A stretch of 64,000 nucleotides of DNA, from assembly GCF_007830155.1 (NCBI RefSeq), contig NZ_VLKY01000001.1, positions 186,001-250,000 of the forward strand. The letters run 5' to 3'. Source of the DNA: Pseudomonas duriflava. GTDB lineage: Bacteria; Pseudomonadota; Gammaproteobacteria; Pseudomonadales; Pseudomonadaceae. The notes under the pieces are model-generated. The model worked only from the letters and a program-made list of their open reading frames with translations. It ran no database searches and was not told where the DNA came from. Positions 12,521 to 22,068 of the stretch are shown piece by piece (the first letter of the stretch is position 1; every line of letters starts with the position of its first letter). A program made the translations under genes and the position numbers.

Positions 12521-13464
12521 ATCGAATTCACGTCGTTGCGGCAGTCATTCGAGATGCATGCGGCCGCGTACTTATCGCCAAGCGTGCTCAGGATCAGCAT
12601 CAAGGCGGGCTGTGGGAGTTCCCGGGTGGAAAAGTAGAAGCAGGTGAGCCCGTGCCTATAGCATTGGCACGTGAGCTTCGCGAGGAGCTGGGTATCCAGG
12701 TGGAAAGCAGTCGGCCCTTGATTCAGGTTCGTCATGATTATCCGGACAAGGCTGTTCTGCTCGATGTATGGGAGGTTACTTCCTTTTCGGGCGAGGCCTG
12801 TGGTCTGGAGGGTCAGCCCCTAGAGTGGATCGTGCCGAAGCAATTGCCGGATTATGAATTTCCAGCGGCTAATACTCCAATTGTAAAGGCAGCACGCCTA
12901 CCTGGTTCCTATCTCATTACTCCGGGTGATTTGACAGTAAAGGAGCTGCTTCATGGTTTGCAACGCGCTCTGGATGCCGGTATCGCGCTCGTTCAGCTAA
13001 GAACGCCGCCATCGTTCGACCCTCAGTACCGTGATCTGGCCGTGGACGTGCAGGGCTTGTGTGCAGGGCGGGCCCAGTTAATGTTGAAGGGGCCACTCGA
13101 GTGGCTAGGTGATTTTCCTGCAGCCGGCTGGCACCTGACCAGTCAGCAGTTACGGCGTTATGCGGCTAATGGAAGACCTTTCCCACCGGACCGTTGGTTG
13201 GCGGCATCATGTCATAATGCTGAGGAGCTGGCACTGGCTGCGCAGATGGGAGTTGATTTCGTGACATTGTCACCCGTTCAGCCTACCGAGTCTCATCCCG
13301 GTGCGCCTGTACTGGGTTGGGATATGGCCGAGGCGCTTATCAGAAACTTCAACCATCCGGTCTATCTGCTTGGTGGTGTGGGGCCAGAGGATCAGACGAG
13401 TGCCTGGGATGCAGGCGCCCAAGGTGTTGCAGGGATTCGGGCCTTCTGGCCGACAATTTCCTGA
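12517..13464 (+). CDS. Nudix hydrolase (MutT-like) fused to a ThiE-like domain
   Basis: A 315-residue two-domain protein. Residues 1 to about 130 are a MutT-type Nudix domain with a complete Nudix box at 38-60 (GGKVEAGE then RELREELGI), so hydrolysis of an oxidised or non-canonical NTP is likely. Residues from about 135 to 315 resemble thiamin-phosphate synthase: ALVQLRTPPSFD, the GWHLTSQQL segment and GGVGPEDQTSAWDAGAQGVAGI. The ThiE phosphate/pyrimidine-binding Lys after QLR is not present (QLRTPP), so real ThiE activity is doubtful. This fusion is common in gammaproteobacteria. It overlaps the GST gene by 4 bases. Confidence 0.87.
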   Translation: MNRIHVVAAVIRDACGRVLIAKRAQDQHQGGLWEFPGGKVEAGEPVPIALARELREELGIQVESSRPLIQVRHDYPDKAVLLDVWEVTSFSGEACGLEGQPLEWIVPKQLPDYEFPAANTPIVKAARLPGSYLITPGDLTVKELLHGLQRALDAGIALVQLRTPPSFDPQYRDLAVDVQGLCAGRAQLMLKGPLEWLGDFPAAGWHLTSQQLRRYAANGRPFPPDRWLAASCHNAEELALAAQMGVDFVTLSPVQPTESHPGAPVLGWDMAEALIRNFNHPVYLLGGVGPEDQTSAWDAGAQGVAGIRAFWPTIS

Positions 13465-13471
13465 GACAGCA

Positions 13472-13487
13472 GGAACACTTATGTTCC
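13472..13487. terminator. Weak hairpin between converging genes
   Basis: GGAACA (13472-13477) and TGTTCC (13482-13487) pair around a CTTA loop, with no T tract on either side. It is the only structure in the 31-base gap between the Nudix gene and the minus-strand gene that follows. A terminator role is uncertain. Confidence 0.3.
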
Positions 13488-13495
13488 AAGCGTGA

Positions 13496-14545
13496 TCAGT
13501 TCTCTCTGCGAGCTTTTGATGGCGGCGAGGCAGGTTCGAGCAGAGGGGCAGGGATCAAAAGATCACCTAGTTCTGCGGCACGCCGAGCCAATACTTTTTG
13601 CTTGAAAACTTCAAGGATCTCGACCAGTACCTGATCGAGATCCGTCGAGTCCTGAGGCAGGCTTTCATCAAAGCTGCGGTCTGCAATCCGGCTTGCCAGA
13701 GCGCGAAAGTCACGTGAACGCATACCGATAACGGCCTCATGAATCAGACGATTGACGATATCACTCAAGGTATTGTCAAGAGAGCGGGCTAGCCGATCAC
13801 CCATCGGAAGACGCTTGAGCGCCTTGATATCCTCATTTTTAGCGACCGCATTGCTGATCAGCTCACTTACATAACGCTCCAGTGTCACACGGTTTTGTGT
13901 ATAGCTTTCATCCAGCATGCGTTGCACACGCTTGGCTGTAGCATCGACTAACTGCTGCTTGCGTGGTCGGATAACATCATCGATAACGCCACTGGAAAAA
14001 TCACTCTGAGTACGTAGTTCATCCTGCAACTCAGCAAAGATTTTGATCATTACACGATCAGATATGTCCTCCATCAGCCTTTGGTAGTAATGGTTGAGGA
14101 AGCCATAAAGGCGCCAGTGACGGATATTGATCAAGCCCAGGCGCTGCAGACGAACCAGTAACGTGATGAGACGGAGCGCACGGAGTAAGCGGAAACCGCT
14201 CAAGGGGATGCAGCCTAGGACGTCATACCAATGCACGAAAGGGTAATACCACCATTTGGCGTGACAGCGTTCGGCAACAGCAAGGCTCCAGCCGATCAGG
14301 ACGTCTAGCAGAAAAAAGGCTACAAAGGCTAAATCGATCAGCTGAAAGTGAGCATGGATGGCCTCGGCATAGGCATGATGCATAGACGGGACGGCCGCCT
14401 CGAAGGCGCGATTGATCGGGCCGATCGAGAACAGGCTGTCGAAAAGAAGTAGTCCCAGATTGGCGCAGACCAGGATAATGATAAGACTGTCCCAGACGGC
14501 ATGAAGCCCTTCCCGGCGACGGGTCGTTTGGACCGGCTCAGTCAC
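13496..14545 (-). CDS. Voltage-sensor-like (ion transporter-type) membrane protein without visible pore
   Basis: A 349-residue protein whose function I do not know. Hydrophobic helices lie at about 18-38, 64-90 and 105-116. They are followed by an Arg-patterned S4-like helix with R119, R122, R125, R132 and R135 (SGFRLLRALRLITLLVRLQR). Acidic residues in the preceding helices (D71, D81, D108 in HWYDVLGCIPL) match the countercharge positions of voltage-sensor domains. No pore loop or S5-S6 pair follows; the remaining ~200 residues are helical and cytoplasmic. It starts at GTG in an 8-base overlap with the adenosyltransferase gene. Relatives are often labelled ion transporter; that is untested here. 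Confidence 0.75.
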   Translation of the reverse strand: MTEPVQTTRRREGLHAVWDSLIIILVCANLGLLLFDSLFSIGPINRAFEAAVPSMHHAYAEAIHAHFQLIDLAFVAFFLLDVLIGWSLAVAERCHAKWWYYPFVHWYDVLGCIPLSGFRLLRALRLITLLVRLQRLGLINIRHWRLYGFLNHYYQRLMEDISDRVMIKIFAELQDELRTQSDFSSGVIDDVIRPRKQQLVDATAKRVQRMLDESYTQNRVTLERYVSELISNAVAKNEDIKALKRLPMGDRLARSLDNTLSDIVNRLIHEAVIGMRSRDFRALASRIADRSFDESLPQDSTDLDQVLVEILEVFKQKVLARRAAELGDLLIPAPLLEPASPPSKARREN

Positions 14546-15128
14546 GAGAGGCTTCCTGATGAGCCGCAGGTTGCCAAAGAATTTCTGCCAGCCCTTGACG
14601 ACGCCCGATCAGGCGTGCAGCTACAAACAGCAGGTCGGACAGACGATTCAGGTAGGCGAGGCCTAACCCTAATAAGGGCTCATGGCGATTAAGGGTCTGG
14701 CAACGCCGTTCGGCCCGGCGGGCCTGGCTGCGGCAGACATGCGCCAAGGCTACGGCGTGCGAGCCGCCGGGCAAAATGAAGTTTTCCAGTGGCCCCAACT
14801 CTTCGTTCCAGATATCGATGATCTGCTCCAGGCTTTCCACCTCATGCGTCGTCAGGGCTCGATAGTCTGGCATAGCCAACTCACCACCCAAGTCAAACAG
14901 GCGGTGCTGGCAAGGCGCAAGAACGGTAATGACTTCTTTTAGACTTAAGTGCTGAACGGACTGCTGGGCCAGTTCGGCTAAGAGAAGACCAAGCTGACTG
15001 TTAAGTTCGTCCACATCGCCAATGGCTTCGATACGAGGATGATCCTTGTCGACTCGGCTGCCATCAGCCAGACCGGTTTGGCCAGTATCGCCGGTGCGGG
15101 TATAGATCTTCGACAGGCGATAGCCCAT
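14538..15128 (-). CDS. PduO-type corrinoid (cob(I)alamin) adenosyltransferase
   Basis: It transfers the adenosyl group of ATP to cob(I)alamin to make coenzyme B12. The N-terminal ATP-binding signature KIYTRTGDTGQTGLADG is at about 7-23, followed by GDVDELNSQLG. The C-terminal helix carries the RRAER segment and LNRLSDLLFVAAR, all PduO family features; the fold is unrelated to CobA/CobO. Length 196. AAGGAG stands 8 bases before the ATG. It begins 13 bases after the sensor-kinase stop and overlaps the next gene by GTGACTGA. Whether the host makes or only scavenges corrinoids cannot be judged here. Confidence 0.92.
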   Translation of the reverse strand: MGYRLSKIYTRTGDTGQTGLADGSRVDKDHPRIEAIGDVDELNSQLGLLLAELAQQSVQHLSLKEVITVLAPCQHRLFDLGGELAMPDYRALTTHEVESLEQIIDIWNEELGPLENFILPGGSHAVALAHVCRSQARRAERRCQTLNRHEPLLGLGLAYLNRLSDLLFVAARLIGRRQGLAEILWQPAAHQEASRD

Positions 15129-15141
15129 GAAAATGCTCCTT

Positions 15142-17163
15142 TCAGGTAGAGGTGGCTTCCGTCTGGATCAAGGGCAAACGCAAAGTGAAACATGTTCCTT
15201 CGCCCGGCGTAGATTGCACTTCCATCTGGCCCTTATGGTTGTTGGTAATGATGAAATAGGACACGGACAGCCCCAGTCCAGTGCCCTGGCCAACTTCTTT
15301 TGTGGTGAAAAACGGCTCGAAAATCCGTTTGCATATGTGCTCAGGAATACCGACACCGTTATCTTCCACCTGAATTTCTGCCCATTTCCCCTGACGCCGA
15401 GTCCGGAGAACAATATGACCCATTTCGCCTTCTTCCTCATCGCCTCGCTGATGGATCGCTTGTGCGGCGTTCTTCAACAGATTCAACAAGACCTGTTCGA
15501 GTTCATTGGCAATGACCGGAACCGGCCCAAGGTCGGGGTCAAACTCCCGCTCGATGTGCAATGCACGAAAGTCGAAACCTTCGGCTAAATCAAAATCGGT
15601 TCCGGCAATTTCAATCGCCTGATCAATTAGCGGAGGCAATTCGCAGGCTTCCATCTTGCGATTGCTGCGACGACTGAAGGCCAGCATGTGGCTGACAATC
15701 TTGGCGGCACGGCTGCCGGCTTGGTGAATGCCATCCAGCAGCCGCGGAATTTCACGCCCTTCAAGGTAGCAGTTGATTACGTCCAGCTCGACATTGCATT
15801 CAGCGGCCTGATCAAGATTTTTCTGCAGATCAGGTGATAGCCGCCTACGAATGTTCTGCACGTTATGCAGGATGGCGCCCAAGGGGTTATTGATTTCATG
15901 GGCCATACCAGCAGCAAGTCCGCCGACGGAGAGCATTTTTTCTGATTGAACCATCAGCTCTTCCATAGTGAGACGCTGAGTAATGTCATCGATACGAATC
16001 ACGACGCCACGACCGGCTCCACCCATAAGTGGGTAGAACGTCAGCGTGTAATGCCGGGGCGTATCGATCAGGGCCCAGGTAACGCGTTCGACCTTTTCAA
16101 CTCGCATATGCTCGGCGGCGCGGCTTAATTGAGGCAGAAAGGGCTTTATCGAGGGAAAGGCGAGAAAAATAGGCTGGTTCAGTGCTTCGTCCAGATTAGT
16201 TCCGGAAAGGTTGGTAGCTTCCTGGTTCCATTGGGTGACATAAAACTGCTCATCCACTGCAATTAGGGCAGATGGCATGGAGTCGATGATGCTGTTGAGG
16301 TAATTCTGAAAGCCGGTAAGTTTCTTTTCGATCTTGCCGCGGACCTGAACTTCCAGCTCCAGTTTGCGATTGGAGCGGCGGGTTTCTTCGGCCAAACTCT
16401 GGGCTTGTAAAACGGCAGACTGAGCGTCATCGCGGGCGCGCTTGAGTTGTTGCTCACGACCCTCGATTCGGGTGAGCATGGTATTAAAGGCATCGGCTAG
16501 ACGACCAATTTCGTCTTCGCTGCCCTTGCCAGCCCGGAGAGCATAGTTTTCCTCGCGAGTAACCTGACGGGAAAGCTCCTCCAGTTGCAGAATGGGGTTT
16601 GTGACCAGCTTGCGAATTTGCTGGGCGACAACGAACCATAACAGCAGGCTAAAGACGAGAATGGCGAGACTGGCCGTCAGAGTGCCGGTATAAAAAGCCC
16701 CCGGTAGCTCGCTACTAGCGACTAAGAGAAGATGGCCAGATTGTCCTTGAGGCTGCGGAAGTTCGATCAGTACATTTGTACGAAACTCACGTAAACGCCA
16801 TTTTTCCAAGTCGGAGTAGCGGGTAGGCAATTGAAGTACATCGCCGTTTTGTACTTCTGCTAGCAGGCGCCCGTCGCCATTGTAGATGGCTGCAAGACGT
16901 AGCGGGCTATAGTTATCCAGGCGCTGGAGCAAGGCTTCGGCGTTTTCCTTCGAACGTAAAGCTTCCTCACTTAAACTAGGCGTAGCCAAAAGGCGACCGA
17001 CGGTTTGCAGGGCTTGCGGCGTCATGCTTTCCTGGGAGATCCAGTAAGCCGCCGAAATGAAAGTAATATTGGCAACTAGCAGGACTGCACTTAGCAAGAC
17101 CAGCAGGGCAGCCAATAACTTCTGGCCGACAGGAAGATTCTTCAATCGCTCGCGCAGGGACAT
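15142..17163 (-). CDS. Membrane sensor histidine kinase (HAMP-PAS-HisKA-HATPase)
   Basis: A 673-residue kinase. Membrane helices at about 16-38 and 160-182 flank a ~120-residue periplasmic sensor. HAMP follows at about 183-235, then a coiled coil, a PAS domain near 285-395, and the phospho-acceptor His422 in [12 protein letters not shown]. The ATPase domain has [17 protein letters not shown] and GTGLGLS. It resembles the P. aeruginosa kinase between panE and cobalamin adenosyltransferase (PA4398, by memory), linked to swarming and biofilm. No response regulator lies beside it here, so its partner is elsewhere. Start context is weak; the ATG is 43 bases after panE. Confidence 0.92.
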   Translation of the reverse strand: MSLRERLKNLPVGQKLLAALLVLLSAVLLVANITFISAAYWISQESMTPQALQTVGRLLATPSLSEEALRSKENAEALLQRLDNYSPLRLAAIYNGDGRLLAEVQNGDVLQLPTRYSDLEKWRLREFRTNVLIELPQPQGQSGHLLLVASSELPGAFYTGTLTASLAILVFSLLLWFVVAQQIRKLVTNPILQLEELSRQVTREENYALRAGKGSEDEIGRLADAFNTMLTRIEGREQQLKRARDDAQSAVLQAQSLAEETRRSNRKLELEVQVRGKIEKKLTGFQNYLNSIIDSMPSALIAVDEQFYVTQWNQEATNLSGTNLDEALNQPIFLAFPSIKPFLPQLSRAAEHMRVEKVERVTWALIDTPRHYTLTFYPLMGGAGRGVVIRIDDITQRLTMEELMVQSEKMLSVGGLAAGMAHEINNPLGAILHNVQNIRRRLSPDLQKNLDQAAECNVELDVINCYLEGREIPRLLDGIHQAGSRAAKIVSHMLAFSRRSNRKMEACELPPLIDQAIEIAGTDFDLAEGFDFRALHIEREFDPDLGPVPVIANELEQVLLNLLKNAAQAIHQRGDEEEGEMGHIVLRTRRQGKWAEIQVEDNGVGIPEHICKRIFEPFFTTKEVGQGTGLGLSVSYFIITNNHKGQMEVQSTPGEGTCFTLRLPLIQTEATST

Positions 17164-17206
17164 GGTTCGATGTGCCGCAAGGTTAGAGGGGAAGGGTAGC
17201 CTGCCC

Positions 17207-18262
<1,056 letters not shown>

Positions 18263-18279
18263 CTACATGGAGATATGAC

Positions 18280-18759
18280 ATGCCTTCGTTTGATGTGGTG
18301 TCCGAACTGGATAAGCACGAAGTCACCAATGCGGTGGAGAATGCCGTAAAGGAGCTGGATCGCCGGTATGACCTGCGTGGAAAGGGCTCTTTTGAATTTA
18401 AGGAACTAACCGTCACGTTGACGGCCGAGGCGGATTTCCAGCTTGAGCAGATGCTTGAAATCCTCAAGATGAATCTGGCCAAGCGCAAGATTGATGTGCA
18501 GTGCCTTGAGATCAAGGACGCCTATGCTTCCGGCAAGGCTGTCAAGCAAGAGGTCATGCTGCGTGAGGGCATCGACAAGGAGCTTGCGAAAAAGATTGTC
18601 GCGCTGATCAAGGAAAGCAAGATCAAGGTTCAGGCGGCTATTCAAGGCGAGCAGGTCCGTGTAACAGGCAAGAAACGCGATGAGCTTCAGGAAACCATTG
18701 CGATGCTGCGAGGACAGGAGCTCGGTATGCCGCTGCAGTTCAATAATTTTCGAGATTGA
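18280..18759 (+). CDS. yajQ: YajQ family nucleotide-binding protein
   Basis: A 159-residue protein beginning [20 protein letters not shown], the family signature. The fold is two ferredoxin-like domains. Members bind nucleotides or RNA, and the Xanthomonas and Pseudomonas members bind cyclic-di-GMP and affect virulence gene expression. The sequence is complete, with the [12 protein letters not shown] block and the C-terminal [18 protein letters not shown] precedes the ATG. It lies between panE and an MscS gene as in P. aeruginosa, but the response-regulator gene found beside panE in that species is missing here. Confidence 0.95.
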   Translation: MPSFDVVSELDKHEVTNAVENAVKELDRRYDLRGKGSFEFKELTVTLTAEADFQLEQMLEILKMNLAKRKIDVQCLEIKDAYASGKAVKQEVMLREGIDKELAKKIVALIKESKIKVQAAIQGEQVRVTGKKRDELQETIAMLRGQELGMPLQFNNFRD

Positions 18760-18768
18760 TCCGGCTCT

Positions 18769-18793
18769 GTCAGGAGCCAAGAGAGCTCCTGAC
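18769..18793. repeat. Inverted repeat between yajQ and mscS
   Basis: GTCAGGAGC (18769-18777) and GCTCCTGAC (18785-18793) form a perfect 9-bp stem with a 7-base loop, starting 9 bases after the yajQ stop. GGAACC follows rather than T residues, so it is not a classic terminator. It could be a 3' stabilising hairpin or a protein site. Confidence 0.6.
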
Positions 18794-18880
18794 GGAACCT
18801 TCGATGCACCGGTACGTCGCACTTAGCATGGCCAACGGCTATGGGCCGGGCATTTCCATTGACATAAGGAGTATCCAACG

Positions 18881-19723
18881 ATGGATCTAAGTGTGCAGTT
18901 CGACCGGTTGCTCGCCTCTTCCGAGGCTTGGTTGCCGGTCATCCTGCAATACGCCGGTAAGCTGACACTGGCACTCATAACCCTCTGGGTCGGCTGGTGG
19001 CTGGTCAACAAGGTCACTACTAACATGACGCATCTGCTCAAAAGCCGGCACGTGGATGTGGAACTACTGGGCTTTGTTGGCAGTTTGGCAAATATTGCTT
19101 TAAAGATTCTTCTGGTCGTCAGTGTCGCTTCGATGATCGGCATCGCAACAACATCGTTTATAGCGGTCATCGGGGCTGCTGGCTTGGCTGTAGGCCTGGC
19201 GTTACAGGGAAGTCTGGCCAACTTTGCTGGTGGTGTATTGATCCTGATCTTCCGGCCTTATCGGGTAGGTGAGTTCATCGAAACCCAAGGCATTCTGGGT
19301 ACCGTGGATTCGGTGCAGATCTTTCATACCATCCTGCTTACTGGTGATAACAAGACAGTCACTATTCCCAATGGCATTTTATCCAATGGAGTGATTACTA
19401 ACTATTCACGGCAGGCCAAGCGCAAGGTCATCTATGACATAGGTATCGATTATGACGCTGATCTGCAGAAAGGCCGCGAGGTGTTGCTCAAGCTGGCCGA
19501 GGACGAACGCGTACACCGCGATCCTGCTCCAGAGGTTGTAGTGGCCAAACTGGGAGACAGCGCCATTACTTTGTCTCTGCGCTTCTGGACTAACAGTGCC
19601 GATTACTGGCCGCTGACCTTCATGCTCAACGAACAAGTGCGTGACCGTCTGGACGAAGTAGGTATTGGAATTCCCTTCCCGCAGCGTGTCCTGCATATGG
19701 TTTCGGACGCAAAAACGTCCTGA
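18881..19723 (+). CDS. Small-conductance mechanosensitive channel (MscS family)
   Basis: A 280-residue compact MscS-type channel that releases solutes on hypo-osmotic shock. Three membrane helices lie within residues 20-125. The pore-lining helix is the Gly/Ala-rich AVGLALQGSLANFAGGVLIL, followed by FRPYRVGEFIE and the beta domain with FHTILLTGDNKTVTIPNG, a strong family block. The C-terminal GIGIPFPQRVLH ends the cytoplasmic cage. AAGGAG lies about 8 bases before the ATG. It probably has its own promoter in the 120-base gap after yajQ. E. coli MscS has 286 residues, so this is full length. Confidence 0.94.
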   Translation: MDLSVQFDRLLASSEAWLPVILQYAGKLTLALITLWVGWWLVNKVTTNMTHLLKSRHVDVELLGFVGSLANIALKILLVVSVASMIGIATTSFIAVIGAAGLAVGLALQGSLANFAGGVLILIFRPYRVGEFIETQGILGTVDSVQIFHTILLTGDNKTVTIPNGILSNGVITNYSRQAKRKVIYDIGIDYDADLQKGREVLLKLAEDERVHRDPAPEVVVAKLGDSAITLSLRFWTNSADYWPLTFMLNEQVRDRLDEVGIGIPFPQRVLHMVSDAKTS

Positions 19724-19738
19724 ATCTCGTAGATGAAC

Positions 19739-19770
19739 AAAAAAGCCCACCTTTAAGGTGGGCTTTTTTT
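19739..19770. terminator. Bidirectional terminator between mscS and ampG
   Basis: A perfect 7-bp stem GCCCACC (19745-19751) / GGTGGGC (19757-19763) with loop TTTAA, six A on the left and seven T on the right. It serves both converging genes; the last T residues overlap the ampG stop codon. Confidence 0.93.
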
Positions 19771-21499
19771 AAGACGTTCTGGGCTCACCATGCACTGCTT
19801 CAGGCGCAGGCTCTCTGGCCTGCCGTATCCACATAATCATGATGAGTAACAGCGTTGGAATTCCCAACAGGGCGGTAATCGTAAAGAACGACACGTAGCC
19901 AACCTGTTCGACCAACGTACCTGAGTAACCTCCTAGTAGCCGTGGTAACAGCAGCATGAGCGAGCTTAGTAGAGCGTATTGAGTAGCCGAAAAACGCAGG
20001 TTGGTCAGGCTGGACAGATAGGCGATAAAGGCCGACGAGGCTAAGCCAGCGCTGAAGTTATCGAAGCAGATGGTAATTACAAGAAGCGGAAGACTGGCAC
20101 CCGTCATGGCAATCAGGGCGAACAGCAAGTTAGTCAGAGCTGAGGCTATTCCACCAATTAAGAGAATGGGTAGGATGCGGATCCGGGCCGTCAGTATGCC
20201 ACCTGCCGCAGCGCCCAACAGAGTCATGATTACGCCAAAAATCTTGCTGACACTGGCAATGACATCCTTGCTGTAGCCGATGTCGATATAGAAAACGCCA
20301 GCCATGACGCCCATTACCGTATCCGAGAGACGGTATGTCGAAATCAGGCCGAGCAGCATTAGGGCTTGCCAACGGTAGCGTTGTACAAATTCACTGACCG
20401 GCGTCAGCACTGGCCCCATAAGTCGACGCCCTGGCGTCGACAGGCAAAGCAATGCAATGAGCAGATACATCAGGCCGCGAGGCCAGTAACCTCCATAGAA
20501 CGACTGGCAGCCGCCCGTCACGGCAATACATAAAATAATAAGAACAATAACCGACACCGCTTGGTGGGCAAAGTCGAAGCGGGGTACTTCATCAACTTTG
20601 CTGGCAGCAGCCTGCAAGGCAAAAGGATGCCGGATCTGCTCGAAGAGATCGCGAATGGGCGCGTAGATCCGTCGCCCCCAAGGGGAGAGGCAGCCGATAA
20701 TGAAGAGTGCATACAGTAAGGCACGTGGCCAGGCCCGATCGATCAAAGCATTAATCATCGCCGGGACTGAAATAAGCATCACGAGCACGAGGGCTACAGA
20801 CAGTAACTGATGGTTAAAGCCGAACCGGGAATCTGCCAGTCCCATAGGGGCCGCTAAAGGTGGTTCACTGATCAGTAGGCTGGTTAGCAGGCCAGGCAGT
20901 ACTAGTAGGGCAAACAACATATAAGTTGTCGCCCAAGCGGACTGGCTATAGGAAAGTACGCTTGAGCCTAGCAGGTCAGCGAGAAATAATGCGCCTGCAC
21001 TCGCCAGTAAAGAAGCTACCCGATAACCCGTCATGTAGCAGGCTGCTAGTGCCGCTTGGCGACTATCTTCAGCAATCTCCAGTCGATAGGCATCTATGGC
21101 GATATCTTGCGTGGCCGAGGCGAAAGCAACCATGACCGCCAGGGCAATCAAAGCGCTCAAGTGAAATTGAGGATTACAAAAGGCCATGCCCAGCAGGCCT
21201 ACACCTACCAGAACCTGCGAAAAGACCAGCCAGGAACGTCGACGGCCTAAGGTGCCAATAATAGGTAAACGCCATTGGTCCAGCATGGGCGACCAAACCC
21301 ATTTGAAAGCATAGGCAAGCCCAATCCAGCTGGCATAGCCGATAGTTTCGCGAGAAACACCTGCTTCGCGTAACCATACCGACAGCGTGGAGAAAACCAG
21401 CATAGTAGGCAAGCCGGCAGCAAAGCCAAGCAGCAGCAACGCTAAGCATGCGGGAGACTTATAAGTTACGAAGGCCTCTCGCCAGAAATTTCTAATCAT
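19769..21499 (-). CDS. ampG: AmpG family muropeptide permease (MFS)
   Basis: An inner-membrane transporter importing GlcNAc-anhydroMurNAc peptides for cell-wall recycling, which also signals AmpC beta-lactamase induction. The 576 residues have more than twelve hydrophobic helices. The N-terminal LLLGFAAGLPTMLVFSTLSVWLREAG (read as two blocks) and KWVWSPMLDQWRLP are AmpG signatures; the long middle insertion matches the ~14-helix Pseudomonas form. The frame opens at a TTG (21511), but the ATG at 21499 gives the usual MIRNFWREAF start; neither has a clear ribosome site. Confidence 0.92.
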   Translation of the reverse strand: MIRNFWREAFVTYKSPACLALLLLGFAAGLPTMLVFSTLSVWLREAGVSRETIGYASWIGLAYAFKWVWSPMLDQWRLPIIGTLGRRRSWLVFSQVLVGVGLLGMAFCNPQFHLSALIALAVMVAFASATQDIAIDAYRLEIAEDSRQAALAACYMTGYRVASLLASAGALFLADLLGSSVLSYSQSAWATTYMLFALLVLPGLLTSLLISEPPLAAPMGLADSRFGFNHQLLSVALVLVMLISVPAMINALIDRAWPRALLYALFIIGCLSPWGRRIYAPIRDLFEQIRHPFALQAAASKVDEVPRFDFAHQAVSVIVLIILCIAVTGGCQSFYGGYWPRGLMYLLIALLCLSTPGRRLMGPVLTPVSEFVQRYRWQALMLLGLISTYRLSDTVMGVMAGVFYIDIGYSKDVIASVSKIFGVIMTLLGAAAGGILTARIRILPILLIGGIASALTNLLFALIAMTGASLPLLVITICFDNFSAGLASSAFIAYLSSLTNLRFSATQYALLSSLMLLLPRLLGGYSGTLVEQVGYVSFFTITALLGIPTLLLIMIMWIRQAREPAPEAVHGEPRTS

Positions 21500-21529
21500 C
21501 AGGCCAGTCAATCGCGAAAAACGAGCACT

Positions 21530-21889
21530 CTACTCGGAAGGCTCTGCAGGATTCCACCCGTACCGACGCATGTCTACCTTTCCGTTGTGAAAAATGACGC
21601 CCTCAACTATCAGGCGTTGCCGTTGCTCTATTGCTGAGGCTGACTCGGCAGGGAGACTGATTTTGCCGTTAGCCGCTAACACTCGGTGCCAGGGAAGACT
21701 CGTTCCTTCCGGTAAATGGGACAGCATACGGCCCACCCAGCGCGCTGCACGGCCTAGCCCGGCTAAAGCTGCAAGCTGTCCATAACTGATGACCCGGCCG
21801 CTAGGAACCGCAGCTAATACATAATAAAGCCTTTCCTGACGAGTGGGCCCCTGCTCACTTTGGGGCGATTCGTCAAACGCGTCAGTCAT
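21530..21889 (-). CDS. Alkyltransferase-like protein (ATL, MGMT family without the reactive Cys)
   Basis: A 119-residue protein with the O6-alkylguanine-DNA alkyltransferase DNA-binding fold. The active-site PCHRV motif is PWHRV (residues 66-70): Trp replaces the alkyl-accepting Cys, as in ATL proteins such as E. coli YbaZ. ATLs bind O6-alkylguanine, flip it using an Arg finger (here within GRAARWVGRML) and pass the lesion to nucleotide excision repair. The C-terminal VIFHNGKVDMRRYGW is a family block. The gene starts 30 bases upstream of the ampG frame on the same strand and diverges from the DUF481 gene. Confidence 0.93.
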   Translation of the reverse strand: MTDAFDESPQSEQGPTRQERLYYVLAAVPSGRVISYGQLAALAGLGRAARWVGRMLSHLPEGTSLPWHRVLAANGKISLPAESASAIEQRQRLIVEGVIFHNGKVDMRRYGWNPAEPSE

Positions 21890-21972
21890 GGATTTGATCT
21901 GCTCCCCAAAAAAGGAAAGAAAGACAAGTTAAAAGGAATTTTTCTCACTGGCAAAGTCGCATATCCGGCTCG

Positions 21973-22001
21973 CTTCAAAGTTTCGTACTTTTTGAAGTAC
22001 G
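21973..22001 (+). promoter_or_regulatory. Two mutually exclusive hairpins upstream of the DUF481 gene
   Basis: CGTACTT (21984-21990) pairs with AAGTACG (21995-22001) over a TTTG loop. Alternatively CTTCAAA (21973-21979) pairs with TTTGAAG (21991-21997). The two stems share bases, so only one can form. The site is about 70 bases before the next ATG; whether it is transcribed is not known. Confidence 0.35.
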
Positions 22002-22068
22002 CCCTTGTGCTCTTGACGAGTCAACGGATAATTCGCAACCGCTTTTCCATCCTTCAACGGCATTTTCT

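Noticed and set aside
15127-15588. 153-codon plus-strand frame opposite the sensor kinase
   Set aside because: Antisense to the ATPase domain of the kinase; no supporting features.
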